From: Thiocapsa sp. UBA6158
GTDB lineage: Bacteria > Pseudomonadota > Gammaproteobacteria > Chromatiales > Chromatiaceae
Direction: 5' to 3'
Assembly: GCF_002423035.1 (NCBI RefSeq)
Contig: NZ_DIUM01000020.1
Span: forward strand, 3,758 to 52,404
Length of the DNA stretch: 48,647 nucleotides
Both the position numbers and the translations under genes were made by a program. This document shows positions 1-9,190 of this stretch, piece after piece; position 1 is the first letter of the stretch; every line of letters begins with the position of its first letter. The notes under the pieces are model-generated. The model saw only the letters and a list, made by a program, of their open reading frames with translations, had not been told where the DNA came from and did not search any database.

Positions 1-1304
<1,304 letters not shown>

Positions 1305-1417
1305 CCATGGCAGCACATCATCCTGGAGATCCGTCAATCGTGGCAGCCCGGCCAAGGTTCGCGATGCGTCAAAACTTCACCGCTCTGATTCCAAAAGCCC
1401 ATCAGGGATGGTGAAAG

Positions 1418-1434
1418 TTGGCGTCCTTATTGCT
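1418..1434 (+). promoter_or_regulatory. Sigma-54 (-24/-12) promoter of the bd-like/flavocytochrome operon
   Basis: The sequence TTGGC-N7-TTGCT places GG and GC with exactly ten bases between them, as in the RpoN consensus (YTGGCACG-N4-TTGCW). Both invariant doublets and the TTGCT half match perfectly; the less conserved ACG after TGGC does not. Transcription would start near 1446, giving a leader of about 58 bases before the ATG at 1504. A sigma-54 activator is encoded divergently next door, which strengthens the call. Confidence 0.65.
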
Positions 1435-1503
1435 CGGAGCGCGGACTAAGACTCCGCCTCGCGTGGGGCGGTTCTTCAGAAACAGCACAAAGCAGGCTAA
1501 GCG

Positions 1504-3003
1504 ATGGATTTCATAGGTCTTTATCCCACCTGGTTCGAGCCGGGTGTGGGCAGCGGCTGGATCGTCGGCCTCATCGCCACGGTCCATGTCCTTTTCTCCC
1601 ATACCGCCGTCGGCGCGGCCATCTTCTTCGCCTTTCTGGCGAGCTATGCCCACCGCAACGAGCGTCCGGACCTGCTGGAATTCATCCGTCGCTACGGTCT
1701 CTTCCTGCTTGTCTTCAGCTACGTGCTCGGCTCCATCACGGGGCCCGGCATCTGGTACTCCACCACGGTAGCCAGCCCCCGCGGCATCTCGGCCCTGATC
1801 CACAACTTCGTCTGGATGTGGGCCACCGAGTGGGTCTTCTTCGTCATCGAGGTGGTGGGCGTCTACATGCTGGTCTATCTCGCCAGCCGCGTGGACCGGC
1901 AGACGCACCTGCGGCTGTCGATCATCTTCGGCCTGACCTCCTACACCACCATGCTGGTCATCGTCGGGATCCTGTCCTTCATGCTCTGGCCAGGCAAGGC
2001 GGACTGGTTCACCGATACCGGGGTGCTCAACGGCTTCTTCGGCCCCAATACCTTTGCCCAGCTCGCCATGCGCACGGCCTTCATGTTCACCATGACCGCC
2101 GTGGTGGGCGGCATCGTCGCCGCGGGCTTCAAGGATGCGCAGTTCAAGCGCGATGTGGCGCGCAAGCTCGCCTGGCTCGGCATCGGCTCGGCCGTGTTGG
2201 GTGTGTTGTTCTTCCGCTGGTATCTGATGACCCTGCCGGAGACGGCCACCCTGATCATGAGCAACCGCATGCCGGAGTGGTTCCCCATCGGTGTCATGGG
2301 CATGCTGGCCGCGGTGGCGGCCTACTTCATCATGACCCTGATCCAGCCGCGCATGCTGGTGGCCTCGGGCGCTGCAGTGATGACCCTGGTGGTGCTGGTG
2401 TTCGGTCTCTGGCCCGGAGAGGTCACGCGTGAGTCCATCCGCAAGCCCTGGGTGGCGGGTCAGTATGTCTACTCCAATCAGGTCATCGGCCGCGATGTGC
2501 CGGGCCGGGGCATCCAGTCCGAGATCCCGCTACTCGAGGAGCAGGGCTTCCTGCGAAGTCTGGTCTTCGTGCCGGAGCATCTGCGCGAGGTGACCCCGGA
2601 CAATGCCGTAGCGGCCGGACATGCGGTGGCGCTGGCCGCCTGCTCGAACTGCCATTCGCTCACGTCGACCGGCATGCGGCCGCTGCAGCATTACTTCACG
2701 GCCGACAGCGACGTCGAGGCCATCGTCGATTATCTGCATGCTGGTCTGGCCTCCGGAAACACCCTGTACATGCCGCAGATCCCCTTCACCGACGACGAGG
2801 CCTTCGCCCTGGCACGCTTCATCACGACCCTGACCGCACCGGAGTCCGGCACTGACGCGACGGCGAATGCCGCGACACCCCCGGTGCGCGATGCGCCTTC
2901 CGTCGCCAACCCCGACTCAGACGAGCCTTCCAGTGATGCCGCCGGGCAGCCCCTGGCCGCTCTGGTCTCCAGCCCAGCCGCCCCGCGGGAGATGCACCCA
3001 TGA
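1504..3003 (+). CDS. Cytochrome bd-like oxidoreductase subunit I with C-terminal haem c domain
   Basis: A 499-residue polytopic protein related by eye to CydA, the haem-bearing subunit of cytochrome bd. Helix I carries TVHVLFSH (His28, His33), where CydA has its haem b595 histidine. Glu109 and Glu116 recall the CydA acidic pair, and ESIRKPW (about 310-316) recalls CydA GRQPW. About eight helices are followed by a periplasm-type cytochrome c domain: CSNCH at 380-384 and a probable axial Met423 (YMPQIPF). The tail from about 445 is Ala/Pro/Ser-rich. Where CydA has the haem b558 histidine I see Arg190 (AMRTAF). The fused haem c suggests electrons enter from cytochrome c rather than quinol. It is the first gene of the operon and its stop overlaps the next start (ATGA). 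The exact bd-like subfamily and acceptor are not proven. Confidence 0.75.
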   Translation: MDFIGLYPTWFEPGVGSGWIVGLIATVHVLFSHTAVGAAIFFAFLASYAHRNERPDLLEFIRRYGLFLLVFSYVLGSITGPGIWYSTTVASPRGISALIHNFVWMWATEWVFFVIEVVGVYMLVYLASRVDRQTHLRLSIIFGLTSYTTMLVIVGILSFMLWPGKADWFTDTGVLNGFFGPNTFAQLAMRTAFMFTMTAVVGGIVAAGFKDAQFKRDVARKLAWLGIGSAVLGVLFFRWYLMTLPETATLIMSNRMPEWFPIGVMGMLAAVAAYFIMTLIQPRMLVASGAAVMTLVVLVFGLWPGEVTRESIRKPWVAGQYVYSNQVIGRDVPGRGIQSEIPLLEEQGFLRSLVFVPEHLREVTPDNAVAAGHAVALAACSNCHSLTSTGMRPLQHYFTADSDVEAIVDYLHAGLASGNTLYMPQIPFTDDEAFALARFITTLTAPESGTDATANAATPPVRDAPSVANPDSDEPSSDAAGQPLAALVSSPAAPREMHP

Positions 3004-4223
3004 CCCCCGAGATCCTCTATGCACTGCGCGACCCCGCCGGGGTCCCGACCCATCCCTGGCTGTTCCTGATCCTCGGCGCCCTGACCCTGGCCCTGCATCT
3101 GGCCGCGGTCCATGTCATGCTCGGCACCGGGGCGCTGACCCTGCGCGGGGCCTACAGCCAGAGCGCGCATTGGCGCAGGCTGGCAGCGCATATGCTGACC
3201 ACCTCGAAGATCGCCGTCTCGGTGGCCATCGTCATCGGCGTCGCCCCGCTGCTGTTCGTTCAGGTGGTCTATGACCCCTTCTGGTACACCTCGAACGTGC
3301 TCTCCGGCTGGTGGGTGATCGGCTTCATCCTGATCCTCATCGCGGGCTACATCGCGCTCTATGCCTACTACTGGAAGAACCACCATCTCGAGACCCAGGG
3401 CGGGCGCTCCGGGCATTGGATGGTCTTGTCGCTGGCCCTGCTGCTCGGCGTTGGCTTCATCGTGCACTCGCTGACGAACCAGATGCTCTTCCCCGAGAAC
3501 TGGATGGCCTGGTATGCGCCGGACGGCAATATCGAGCCGACCGGGCGACAGCTTCATTATGCCCATCCGCTGCGCTTCGGTTTCTTCATTGCCCTTTCGC
3601 TACCGGTCACCGGTGCCTGGCTGCTGGCCTACCGCCGCTATCAGCAGGGCCGGCCCGATCCGGACGCGGCCTACATCGCCTGGCTCAAGCCCCTGGCCAT
3701 GCGTCTGCTGACCCTGGGCGGCGTGCTTTCTGTCGTGCTCGGCGCCCTCTGGATGCTGACGCTGCCCGAGAAGATGGCCTGGTTCGCCCTCTCGCCCTGG
3801 TCCATGCTGGCGCTGGCCGCGCTACTGATCACGGTCGCCGTTCCGCTGCTGCTCGGCGCGCGGATCGACCGCGGCATTTGGGGCTATGTCACCTTCGGCG
3901 TGGGCGCCGTCGCCCTGATCGTCGTCTGCGCGGTGCGCGAGGTCTTGCGCTACGTCACCCTGGTGGGCAGCCACGGCTACGATGCCCTGGACTACACGGT
4001 GCATATGGACTGGTACAGCCTGCTGCTGTTCCTGCTGACCTTCGCCGTGCTTGGCGGCGTGACCCTGGGCTACATGCTCACGGTGGCCTGGCAGGCCGGT
4101 CAGAGCACGGGCCGCTACAGCCCGAGTCCGGCGGTATCGCGGCTTGGAAACCTGTCCATCGGTCTGCTCGGGATCTGGATCCTGGCCTACTTCGGCATCG
4201 GCTTCTACGTCTGGGCGAGCTGA
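3000..4223 (+). CDS. Second membrane subunit of the bd-like complex
   Basis: A 407-residue protein with about ten predicted transmembrane helices. Helix I contains His33 and His38 (ALHLAAVHVMLG), and helix II runs into IGVAPLLFVQVVYDPFWY, a pattern also seen in CydA-like partner subunits; there is no c-type haem motif. It begins four bases inside the upstream gene (ATGA), so the two are translationally coupled and probably form a complex. I cannot assign it to CydB; it looks more like a divergent CydA-type or family-specific subunit. His156 in FIVHSLTNQ is another possible ligand. Confidence 0.65.
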   Translation: MTPEILYALRDPAGVPTHPWLFLILGALTLALHLAAVHVMLGTGALTLRGAYSQSAHWRRLAAHMLTTSKIAVSVAIVIGVAPLLFVQVVYDPFWYTSNVLSGWWVIGFILILIAGYIALYAYYWKNHHLETQGGRSGHWMVLSLALLLGVGFIVHSLTNQMLFPENWMAWYAPDGNIEPTGRQLHYAHPLRFGFFIALSLPVTGAWLLAYRRYQQGRPDPDAAYIAWLKPLAMRLLTLGGVLSVVLGALWMLTLPEKMAWFALSPWSMLALAALLITVAVPLLLGARIDRGIWGYVTFGVGAVALIVVCAVREVLRYVTLVGSHGYDALDYTVHMDWYSLLLFLLTFAVLGGVTLGYMLTVAWQAGQSTGRYSPSPAVSRLGNLSIGLLGIWILAYFGIGFYVWAS

Positions 4224-4225
4224 AG

Positions 4226-4849
4226 ATGAGGACGATCGTCAAGCACCTTTCCATGGCCCTGGGGCTTTGTCTGGTCATGCCGGCGGGCATCGTCTGCGCG
4301 GTCGACGAGGTCTTGCCCACTGAGCCAACGGGGGCGGACATGGCCCACACCTGCGCGGCCTGCCACGGCACCAACGGCGAGCTTGGGGATGAGTATTTCA
4401 TGTCCCTGGCCGGCATGCCTGTGGAGCAGTTCGTGACCAGCATGCTGGAGTTCCGCAGCGGCGCGCGCGCGGCCACCCTTATGGGCTTCGTGGCCAGCGG
4501 CTTCTCCGATGCCGAGATCCAGTCCATGGCCGAGTTCTTCGTCACGGCGCCGGAACTTCAGCCGATGCCGCCAACGGAGCCGACCGGTGCGGACATGGCC
4601 CACACCTGCGCGGCCTGTCACGGCACCAACGGCGAGCTTGGTGACGAGTATTTCATGCCCCTGGCCGGCATGCCCGCAGAGCAGTTCGTGACCAGCATGC
4701 TGGAGTTCCGCTCGGGTGCGCGCGCGGCCACCCTCATGGGCTTTGTGGCCAGCGGCTTTTCCGATGCGGAGATCGCGGCCATGGGTGAATTCTTCGCGGC
4801 CCTCGAGCCGCCGGCGCAGCCCGAGCTTGCGCTAGGAGTGACACAATGA
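4226..4849 (+). CDS. Diheme cytochrome c of two near-identical tandem units
   Basis: A 207-residue exported protein. A Sec signal peptide covers about the first 25 residues. Two CAACH haem c sites follow (Cys43/Cys46/His47 and Cys128/Cys131/His132). Residues about 32-116 and 117-201 form an 85-residue repeat: over the first 70 positions only two residues differ (Ser/Pro and Val/Ala). The fold type resembles FccA-like c553 domains. It starts two bases after the preceding stop and ends in an ATGA overlap with the flavoprotein gene, so it is probably the electron-accepting cytochrome subunit of that flavoprotein. The repeat looks like a recent in-frame duplication. Confidence 0.85.
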   Translation: MRTIVKHLSMALGLCLVMPAGIVCAVDEVLPTEPTGADMAHTCAACHGTNGELGDEYFMSLAGMPVEQFVTSMLEFRSGARAATLMGFVASGFSDAEIQSMAEFFVTAPELQPMPPTEPTGADMAHTCAACHGTNGELGDEYFMPLAGMPAEQFVTSMLEFRSGARAATLMGFVASGFSDAEIAAMGEFFAALEPPAQPELALGVTQ

Positions 4850-6207
4850 ATCTGACCAATCCTGAACGCCGCCGCTTCCTCGCGGCCTCCCTCGGCCTGG
4901 TGTCGCTGAGCGCGTTGCCGACCTGGGCGCGACCGCTGCCGAGCACCGGCAAGGCGCACGTCGTCATCGTCGGCGGCGGTGTCGGCGGCTGCACCGCGGC
5001 CAAGTACCTGAAGCTCTTCGATCCCGGGCTGCGCGTGACCGTCGTCGAGCGCAATCCACTGTACCTTCGCCCCTACGGATCGAGCGAGGTGCTGACCGAG
5101 CATGTCACCATGCAGGACCTTGAGGTCAGCTACGACGCACTGAAGGGCAAGTATGGCATCGAGCTCATCATCGATACCGTCACGGGCTTCGATCCCGAAG
5201 GACGCACCCTGAGCACCGACGGTGGTCAATCCATCGGCTACGACCGGCTCATCCTCTCCCCCGGCATCGAGCTGCAATACGACGCCTACGAGGGGCTGAA
5301 TGCGCAGGTTGCCGACAGCAGCATCCCGGCGGCCTGGATCCCGGGCCCGCAGACACAGGTGCTGGCCAGGAAGATCCAAAACATGCGTCAGGGCGGCACC
5401 TTCGTCGTCGGCGCACCACCGAATCCCTACCGCTGCCCGCCCGGCCCCTACGAGCGTGCCGCGCTGGTGGTGGAATGGCTGCGCCGGAACAATCCCCGCG
5501 CCAAGGTCATCCTGTTGGACCCGAAGGACAGCTTCGTCACCGACGAGACCATGCTGCTCGGTTGGAATCGTCTCTACGACTTCAATGTCCCGGCGGACTA
5601 CCGCGAGCGACTGGAACAGAAGGTCGAGGTCATCGAGCACTCCAAGACAAGCATGCTGAGCTGGGTGCGCGGTCAGGATGGCGGACGCATCCTCGCCGTC
5701 GACGCCGAGAACAACCAGGTCGAGACCGAGGCGGGCGTCGTGGACGCGGACGTGATCAACATCATCCCGCCCATGAAGGCCGGCCGGCTGGCCATGGACC
5801 TGGGGCTGGCTGATGCGAGCGGCTGGTGTCCGGTGGAGCGGCGCGACTTTTCCTCCAGTCTTCAGCCAAACGTGTATGTCATTGGCGACGCCTGCATCGC
5901 CGACGCCATGCCCAAGTCCGGTTTCTCGGCCAACACCCAGGCCAAGACCGTCGCGCGTGCCATCGTCGAAGAATTGGCGGGCCGTCCAAGTCCCGAGCCG
6001 GTCTGGGAGAACACCTGCTATGCCCTGGCAGGCACCGACTACGGTCTCTTCGTTGCGGACGTCTTCCGTCTCGTGGATGGCAAGATCGCTCGGGTCAACA
6101 CCGCCGGCCGTTACCTGCCCTTGGATGCGTCCCCGATGCAGATCAGGCTGGCCGCGCGCTACCAGCAGAGCTGGCTGCGCACCTTTACCGAGGACTGCTT
6201 CGCGTGA
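4846..6207 (+). CDS. FccB/SoxF-like flavoprotein (sulfide dehydrogenase flavoprotein chain)
   Basis: A 453-residue FAD protein of the flavocytochrome c sulfide dehydrogenase family, which oxidises sulfide in the periplasm and passes electrons to a c-type cytochrome. A twin-arginine signal (ERRRFLAA, 7-14) indicates folded export. The FAD-binding GGGVGG lies at 43-48. Both redox-active disulfide cysteines of FccB are present: Cys197 in RCPPGPYERA and Cys391 in NTCYA. GDACIADAMPKSG (348-359) is the C-terminal FAD contact. The cysteine that in A. vinosum FccB binds FAD covalently (context YTCYLSNEV) is Pro76 here (LRPYGSSEV), so the flavin is probably non-covalent. It sits between two diheme cytochromes. 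Sulfide is the likeliest substrate; another sulfur compound is possible. Confidence 0.85.
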   Translation: MNLTNPERRRFLAASLGLVSLSALPTWARPLPSTGKAHVVIVGGGVGGCTAAKYLKLFDPGLRVTVVERNPLYLRPYGSSEVLTEHVTMQDLEVSYDALKGKYGIELIIDTVTGFDPEGRTLSTDGGQSIGYDRLILSPGIELQYDAYEGLNAQVADSSIPAAWIPGPQTQVLARKIQNMRQGGTFVVGAPPNPYRCPPGPYERAALVVEWLRRNNPRAKVILLDPKDSFVTDETMLLGWNRLYDFNVPADYRERLEQKVEVIEHSKTSMLSWVRGQDGGRILAVDAENNQVETEAGVVDADVINIIPPMKAGRLAMDLGLADASGWCPVERRDFSSSLQPNVYVIGDACIADAMPKSGFSANTQAKTVARAIVEELAGRPSPEPVWENTCYALAGTDYGLFVADVFRLVDGKIARVNTAGRYLPLDASPMQIRLAARYQQSWLRTFTEDCFA

Positions 6208-6221
6208 CCGGAGACCCCACG

Positions 6222-6968
6222 ATGATCAAGCCCACTGTCAAAACACGTCTCTGCACGGCCTTGCTCTTGGCCGGTCTCGTCGGAGGCGGGCCAACCCTGG
6301 CCGCCGGGCATGCAGCGCCTACTTCGGTAGAGAACTGGACCCCGGCCAGCTTGCGCAAGGCCTTGGATGCCATGCCCGCCGGTGACACCGAGCGCGGCCG
6401 AGAGCTCAATCAGACCCTCTTCTGCGCCTCCTGCCATGGCAATGAAGGCGTCGCGCCATCGATGAACTGGCCGCATCTGGCGGGGCAAAAGGCGGACTAC
6501 ACCATCAAGATGATGCTCGACTATCAGAGCGGCTTGCGTCACGAAGGCCTGCGCGCCCGACTCATGCATCACGTCGCCGTGCTCGTCTCGGCGCAGGAGA
6601 TCGCCGATCTGGCCGCCTTCTATGCCAGCCTGCCGGCCCCGGCGGAGGCGGTGACACCGCGGCCCGAGGTCCGTCTGGCTGCCGGCGATCTGCCTGCAGA
6701 GGTACTGGTGCGCAAGGGCGACCCCGGGCGTCTGATCACGCCCTGTGCCAGCTGCCACGGCGCCACGGGCGAAGGCGGCCGGCGCGAAGCCCCGGAGCTC
6801 GCCGGCCAGAACCCCATGTACTTTGTGCGCACCATGCATGACTATCATGCTGGTGTGCGTGCCAACGACGGCAAGAAGACCATGCGCGCCTTCGCCTACC
6901 GCCTGACCCCGGCCGAGATCGACGACTTGGCCAACTTCTACGCCGACTTGCCGCTGAGCTCGCTGTAA
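6222..6968 (+). CDS. Diheme cytochrome c, FccA-like
   Basis: A 248-residue exported protein with a Sec signal (about 1-28, ending near LAAGHA) and two CASCH sites (Cys68/Cys71/His72 and Cys175/Cys178/His179), each followed by an AGQ(K/N)-containing cytochrome c fold. Unlike the neighbour at 4226 its two halves are clearly diverged, as in classical diheme FccA. It starts 14 bases after the flavoprotein stop and is the last gene of the operon. Likely role: electron shuttle between the flavoprotein and the haem c domain of the bd-like subunit, or an alternative flavoprotein partner. Confidence 0.85.
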   Translation: MIKPTVKTRLCTALLLAGLVGGGPTLAAGHAAPTSVENWTPASLRKALDAMPAGDTERGRELNQTLFCASCHGNEGVAPSMNWPHLAGQKADYTIKMMLDYQSGLRHEGLRARLMHHVAVLVSAQEIADLAAFYASLPAPAEAVTPRPEVRLAAGDLPAEVLVRKGDPGRLITPCASCHGATGEGGRREAPELAGQNPMYFVRTMHDYHAGVRANDGKKTMRAFAYRLTPAEIDDLANFYADLPLSSL

Positions 6969-6974
6969 GTCCAG

Positions 6975-7003
6975 CCTGCCCCTGGCTCGCAGACAGGGGC
7001 AGG
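6975..7003 (+). terminator. Stem-loop after the bd-like/flavocytochrome operon
   Basis: CCTGCCCCTG pairs perfectly with CAGGGGCAGG over ten base pairs around a 9-base loop, starting six bases after the last stop codon. No T-run follows, so it may act as an mRNA-stabilising 3' structure or with Rho. A weaker CGCCG/CGGCG stem follows directly. Confidence 0.5.
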
Positions 7004-7058
7004 GTACGCCGGCCGATGATTCGGCGGGATCGGCGAAGGTGCGAGGCAACGCACCGCT

Positions 7059-7513
7059 TTGTCCGACCTTGCCATCGAGCTGGCAGCGAAGTCAGCCGGC
7101 CCGCGTCGGAGCCTATGGTCCGGCATCGTCAGCGCCTTGGCCGATCTGGTGCGGTCGATGAATTGTGACTACAGCAACCTGATCGAGGGGCACGACACCC
7201 ACCCAATCGACGTCGAGCCTACGCCAACCAGGGAGCAACGGGCGCCATCCCAGCTGCGGCGACGGCGCACCACCGACTCTTGTTGATACATCCGTTCCTG
7301 GACGGGAACGGTCGGGTTGCGCCCCTCATGTCCTACGCCGTTCTGCGTCGGACCCTGGAGGCCGGCGGTCTCTGGTCCGTTGCCCGCGGACTGGCCCGCA
7401 ACGAGTGCACCAACAAGTTACTGCTTGCCAACGGCGACCTTCCATGTCGCAACGATCTCGACGGGCGCGGACATCTCGGCGAGGAAGCCCTCGTCTTCCC
7501 CGATCGGCATTGA
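7059..7513 (+). pseudogene. Decayed Fic-family gene
   Basis: Two pieces of a Fic domain (an AMP-transferring enzyme family) lie in different frames. The frame opening at 7059 carries the family's upstream motif YSNLIEGHDTHPID (about 7176-7217). The frame of 7280 carries the catalytic motif HPFLDGNGR (7289-7315) and then WSVARGLARN, typical of the stretch after it. The middle of the domain, roughly 60 residues in relatives, is missing and the frames do not join, so a deletion plus frameshift has destroyed the gene. No intact start or terminal region is visible. It converges on the EF-hand gene. Confidence 0.7.
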
Positions 7514-7531
7514 GCGTGGCCCGATCGCGAC

Positions 7532-8197
7532 TCAGGGCGCCCGCATACCCTGTCGGTGATGCTGCGCTTGAGCGGCGGTAAATTCGTCGGGTGTAATTCG
7601 CCCGTCGCCGTTCTGATCGATCGCCTCGAACGACGGCGCGTTCGCGAGGTTTCGCATCGGATAGCCTTGCTGCGAGCGCTCTTTGATGCGATTGGCCCGC
7701 GCCTCGTAAAATTCCTGCTCGGTCAAAGCGCCGTCGCCGTTCAAGTCGAATTCGGCGAAGGCGGGCATGTTTCGACCCATGCCTGCGCCGGGTCCCATCC
7801 CCATCCCTGGCCTTCCGCCTGGCCCCATACCGCTAACGGGTCCCATTCCGCCGCCCGGTCCCATACCCCCGCCGGGCCGTCCCTGCATTCGCGATTGCTG
7901 AACGGTTGCGAGCTCCTCCGGCGTCAGCCGCCCGTCGCCGTTCAGGTCGAAATCCGAGAAGGCCGGTGCGTTCGCAGCCCCCCGCATCGGCGCCCCCTGA
8001 GCGGCGCGCTCCGCCATGCGTTGAGCCCGCGCGGTGTCGAACTCCACCTCGGTGACGATCCCGTCTCCGTCGATATCGAACGCGGAGAAGCTCATTGGGC
8101 CGCGCGGCGACGCGGGTTGCTGGGCGAAGGCCAAGGGTGCGGCGCAGGCCGCCGCGACCGTCACTGCCATGATGGATCTACACATCGTTGTCTTCAT
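7532..8197 (-). CDS. Exported EF-hand calcium-binding protein with Gly/Met/Pro-rich linker
   Basis: 221 residues. A Sec signal peptide ends near FAQQ. Four EF-hand loops follow: DIDGDGIVTEVE, DLNGDGRLTPEE, DLNGDGALTEQE and DQNGDGRITPDE, all with standard Asp/Asn/Gly/Glu ligand positions, so it should bind calcium outside the cytoplasm. Between the second and third hands lies a linker built of MGPGG-type repeats (about 110-150). The ATG at 8197 is chosen because GGAGG precedes it at good spacing and the signal peptide begins there. Function unknown. Confidence 0.85.
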   Translation of the reverse strand: MKTTMCRSIMAVTVAAACAAPLAFAQQPASPRGPMSFSAFDIDGDGIVTEVEFDTARAQRMAERAAQGAPMRGAANAPAFSDFDLNGDGRLTPEELATVQQSRMQGRPGGGMGPGGGMGPVSGMGPGGRPGMGMGPGAGMGRNMPAFAEFDLNGDGALTEQEFYEARANRIKERSQQGYPMRNLANAPSFEAIDQNGDGRITPDEFTAAQAQHHRQGMRAP

Positions 8198-8260
8198 GGA
8201 AACCTCCGTGGTTCGATCGGATGAAGGTCCGCGCCGGTATCGGCGTGACCCGCTCATCTC

Positions 8261-8344
8261 TAAACCGCGTCCAGAGCGAGATGCTCACGTTCGAGTGGGC
8301 TCGACGTTTGGTGCATCCTCGGCCCTTAGCAGGGACGCGGTTTA
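8261..8344. repeat. Dispersed palindromic repeat, copy A
   Basis: 84 bp with perfect 12-base terminal arms, TAAACCGCGTCC and GGACGCGGTTTA. It lies just past the 3' end of the methyltransferase gene and upstream of the EF-hand gene. It belongs to the family at 11623, 17062, 19192, 41821, 45828 and 45935. Confidence 0.8.
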
Positions 8345-8401
8345 ATCCTTATTGAAGCACCTGAAGATGCAGAGAGTGTGAAAACGCATGGGTGCCGAAC
8401 C

Positions 8402-9097
8402 TCAGGCATCGACCTTTCGAAAAAGCAGGAAATAATTCAAACGCAGCTTGATCGGCTCGTCGATCAGCTTGAAACCGGCCTGCTCCACCTCGCCGATCAC
8501 CTCCTCCCGACCGGCCCTCACGTGCCCCAGGATCCAGCGATGACTCACCCCCGGCTCACGCCTGAAGTCGATGATCGCCAGTATCCCGCCGGGCACCAGT
8601 GCCGTGCGGATCGAGTCGAGCATGGCGCGCGGATACTCGAAGTGGTGATAGGTATCCGATGTGAACACCAGGGCCACGCTCCCGGGCGGGAGCTCGGTGC
8701 TCTTCTGTTGGCTGAGCACCGGGAGCACATTGCCGAGGCCCGCCTGCGCCGCGCGAGCCGCGATCGCGGTGACGAAGCTCTCGGAGATATCCACCGCGAA
8801 CACCCGTCCGCTCGGACCGACCGCCTCGGCAAACAGCATCGTGTAGAGCCCCGAGCCGGCCCCCACGTCCGCGATCCGCATGCCGGGTCGGATCTTCAAC
8901 GCCTCCAGGATCTCGAAACGCCGATCGTAGACCTCTCGCCCGTCGCTTTCGAAGATGTCGCGCCAGCGGTCATGGTCGGCCCCGTGATAGTAAGCGTTCA
9001 TGTCCGGGCCGACGGCGGGGGACTCGGCATGGGCGGAGAGCTGGCCGAGTAGAATCAGGGGTAGCAGCAGGGCCGCGCGGTAGCGGTGTAAGGGCAT
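8402..9097 (-). CDS. SAM-dependent methyltransferase with signal peptide
   Basis: 231 residues. The C-terminal 190 form a class I methyltransferase: SAM motif ADVGAGSGLYT (about 76-86), an acidic residue in FAVDIS, and a post-motif FTSDTYHHFEYP. The first 25 residues look like a cleavable Sec signal (hydrophobic LLLPLILLG, then SAHAES). Cytoplasmic SAM enzymes do not normally carry one, yet a start after the signal is not obvious. Substrate unknown. It reads toward the repeat at 8261; the next gene upstream in sequence is fetB-like. Confidence 0.75.
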   Translation of the reverse strand: MPLHRYRAALLLPLILLGQLSAHAESPAVGPDMNAYYHGADHDRWRDIFESDGREVYDRRFEILEALKIRPGMRIADVGAGSGLYTMLFAEAVGPSGRVFAVDISESFVTAIAARAAQAGLGNVLPVLSQQKSTELPPGSVALVFTSDTYHHFEYPRAMLDSIRTALVPGGILAIIDFRREPGVSHRWILGHVRAGREEVIGEVEQAGFKLIDEPIKLRLNYFLLFRKVDA

Positions 9098-9190
9098 GCG
9101 GGAGGCTCCCGGAATGGTGCGAGGACATGAAGGACACCGATTGGGGCGGTGCCGGCAAATGGGAGAGCCGAAGAAGCGGAACGGTTGCTC

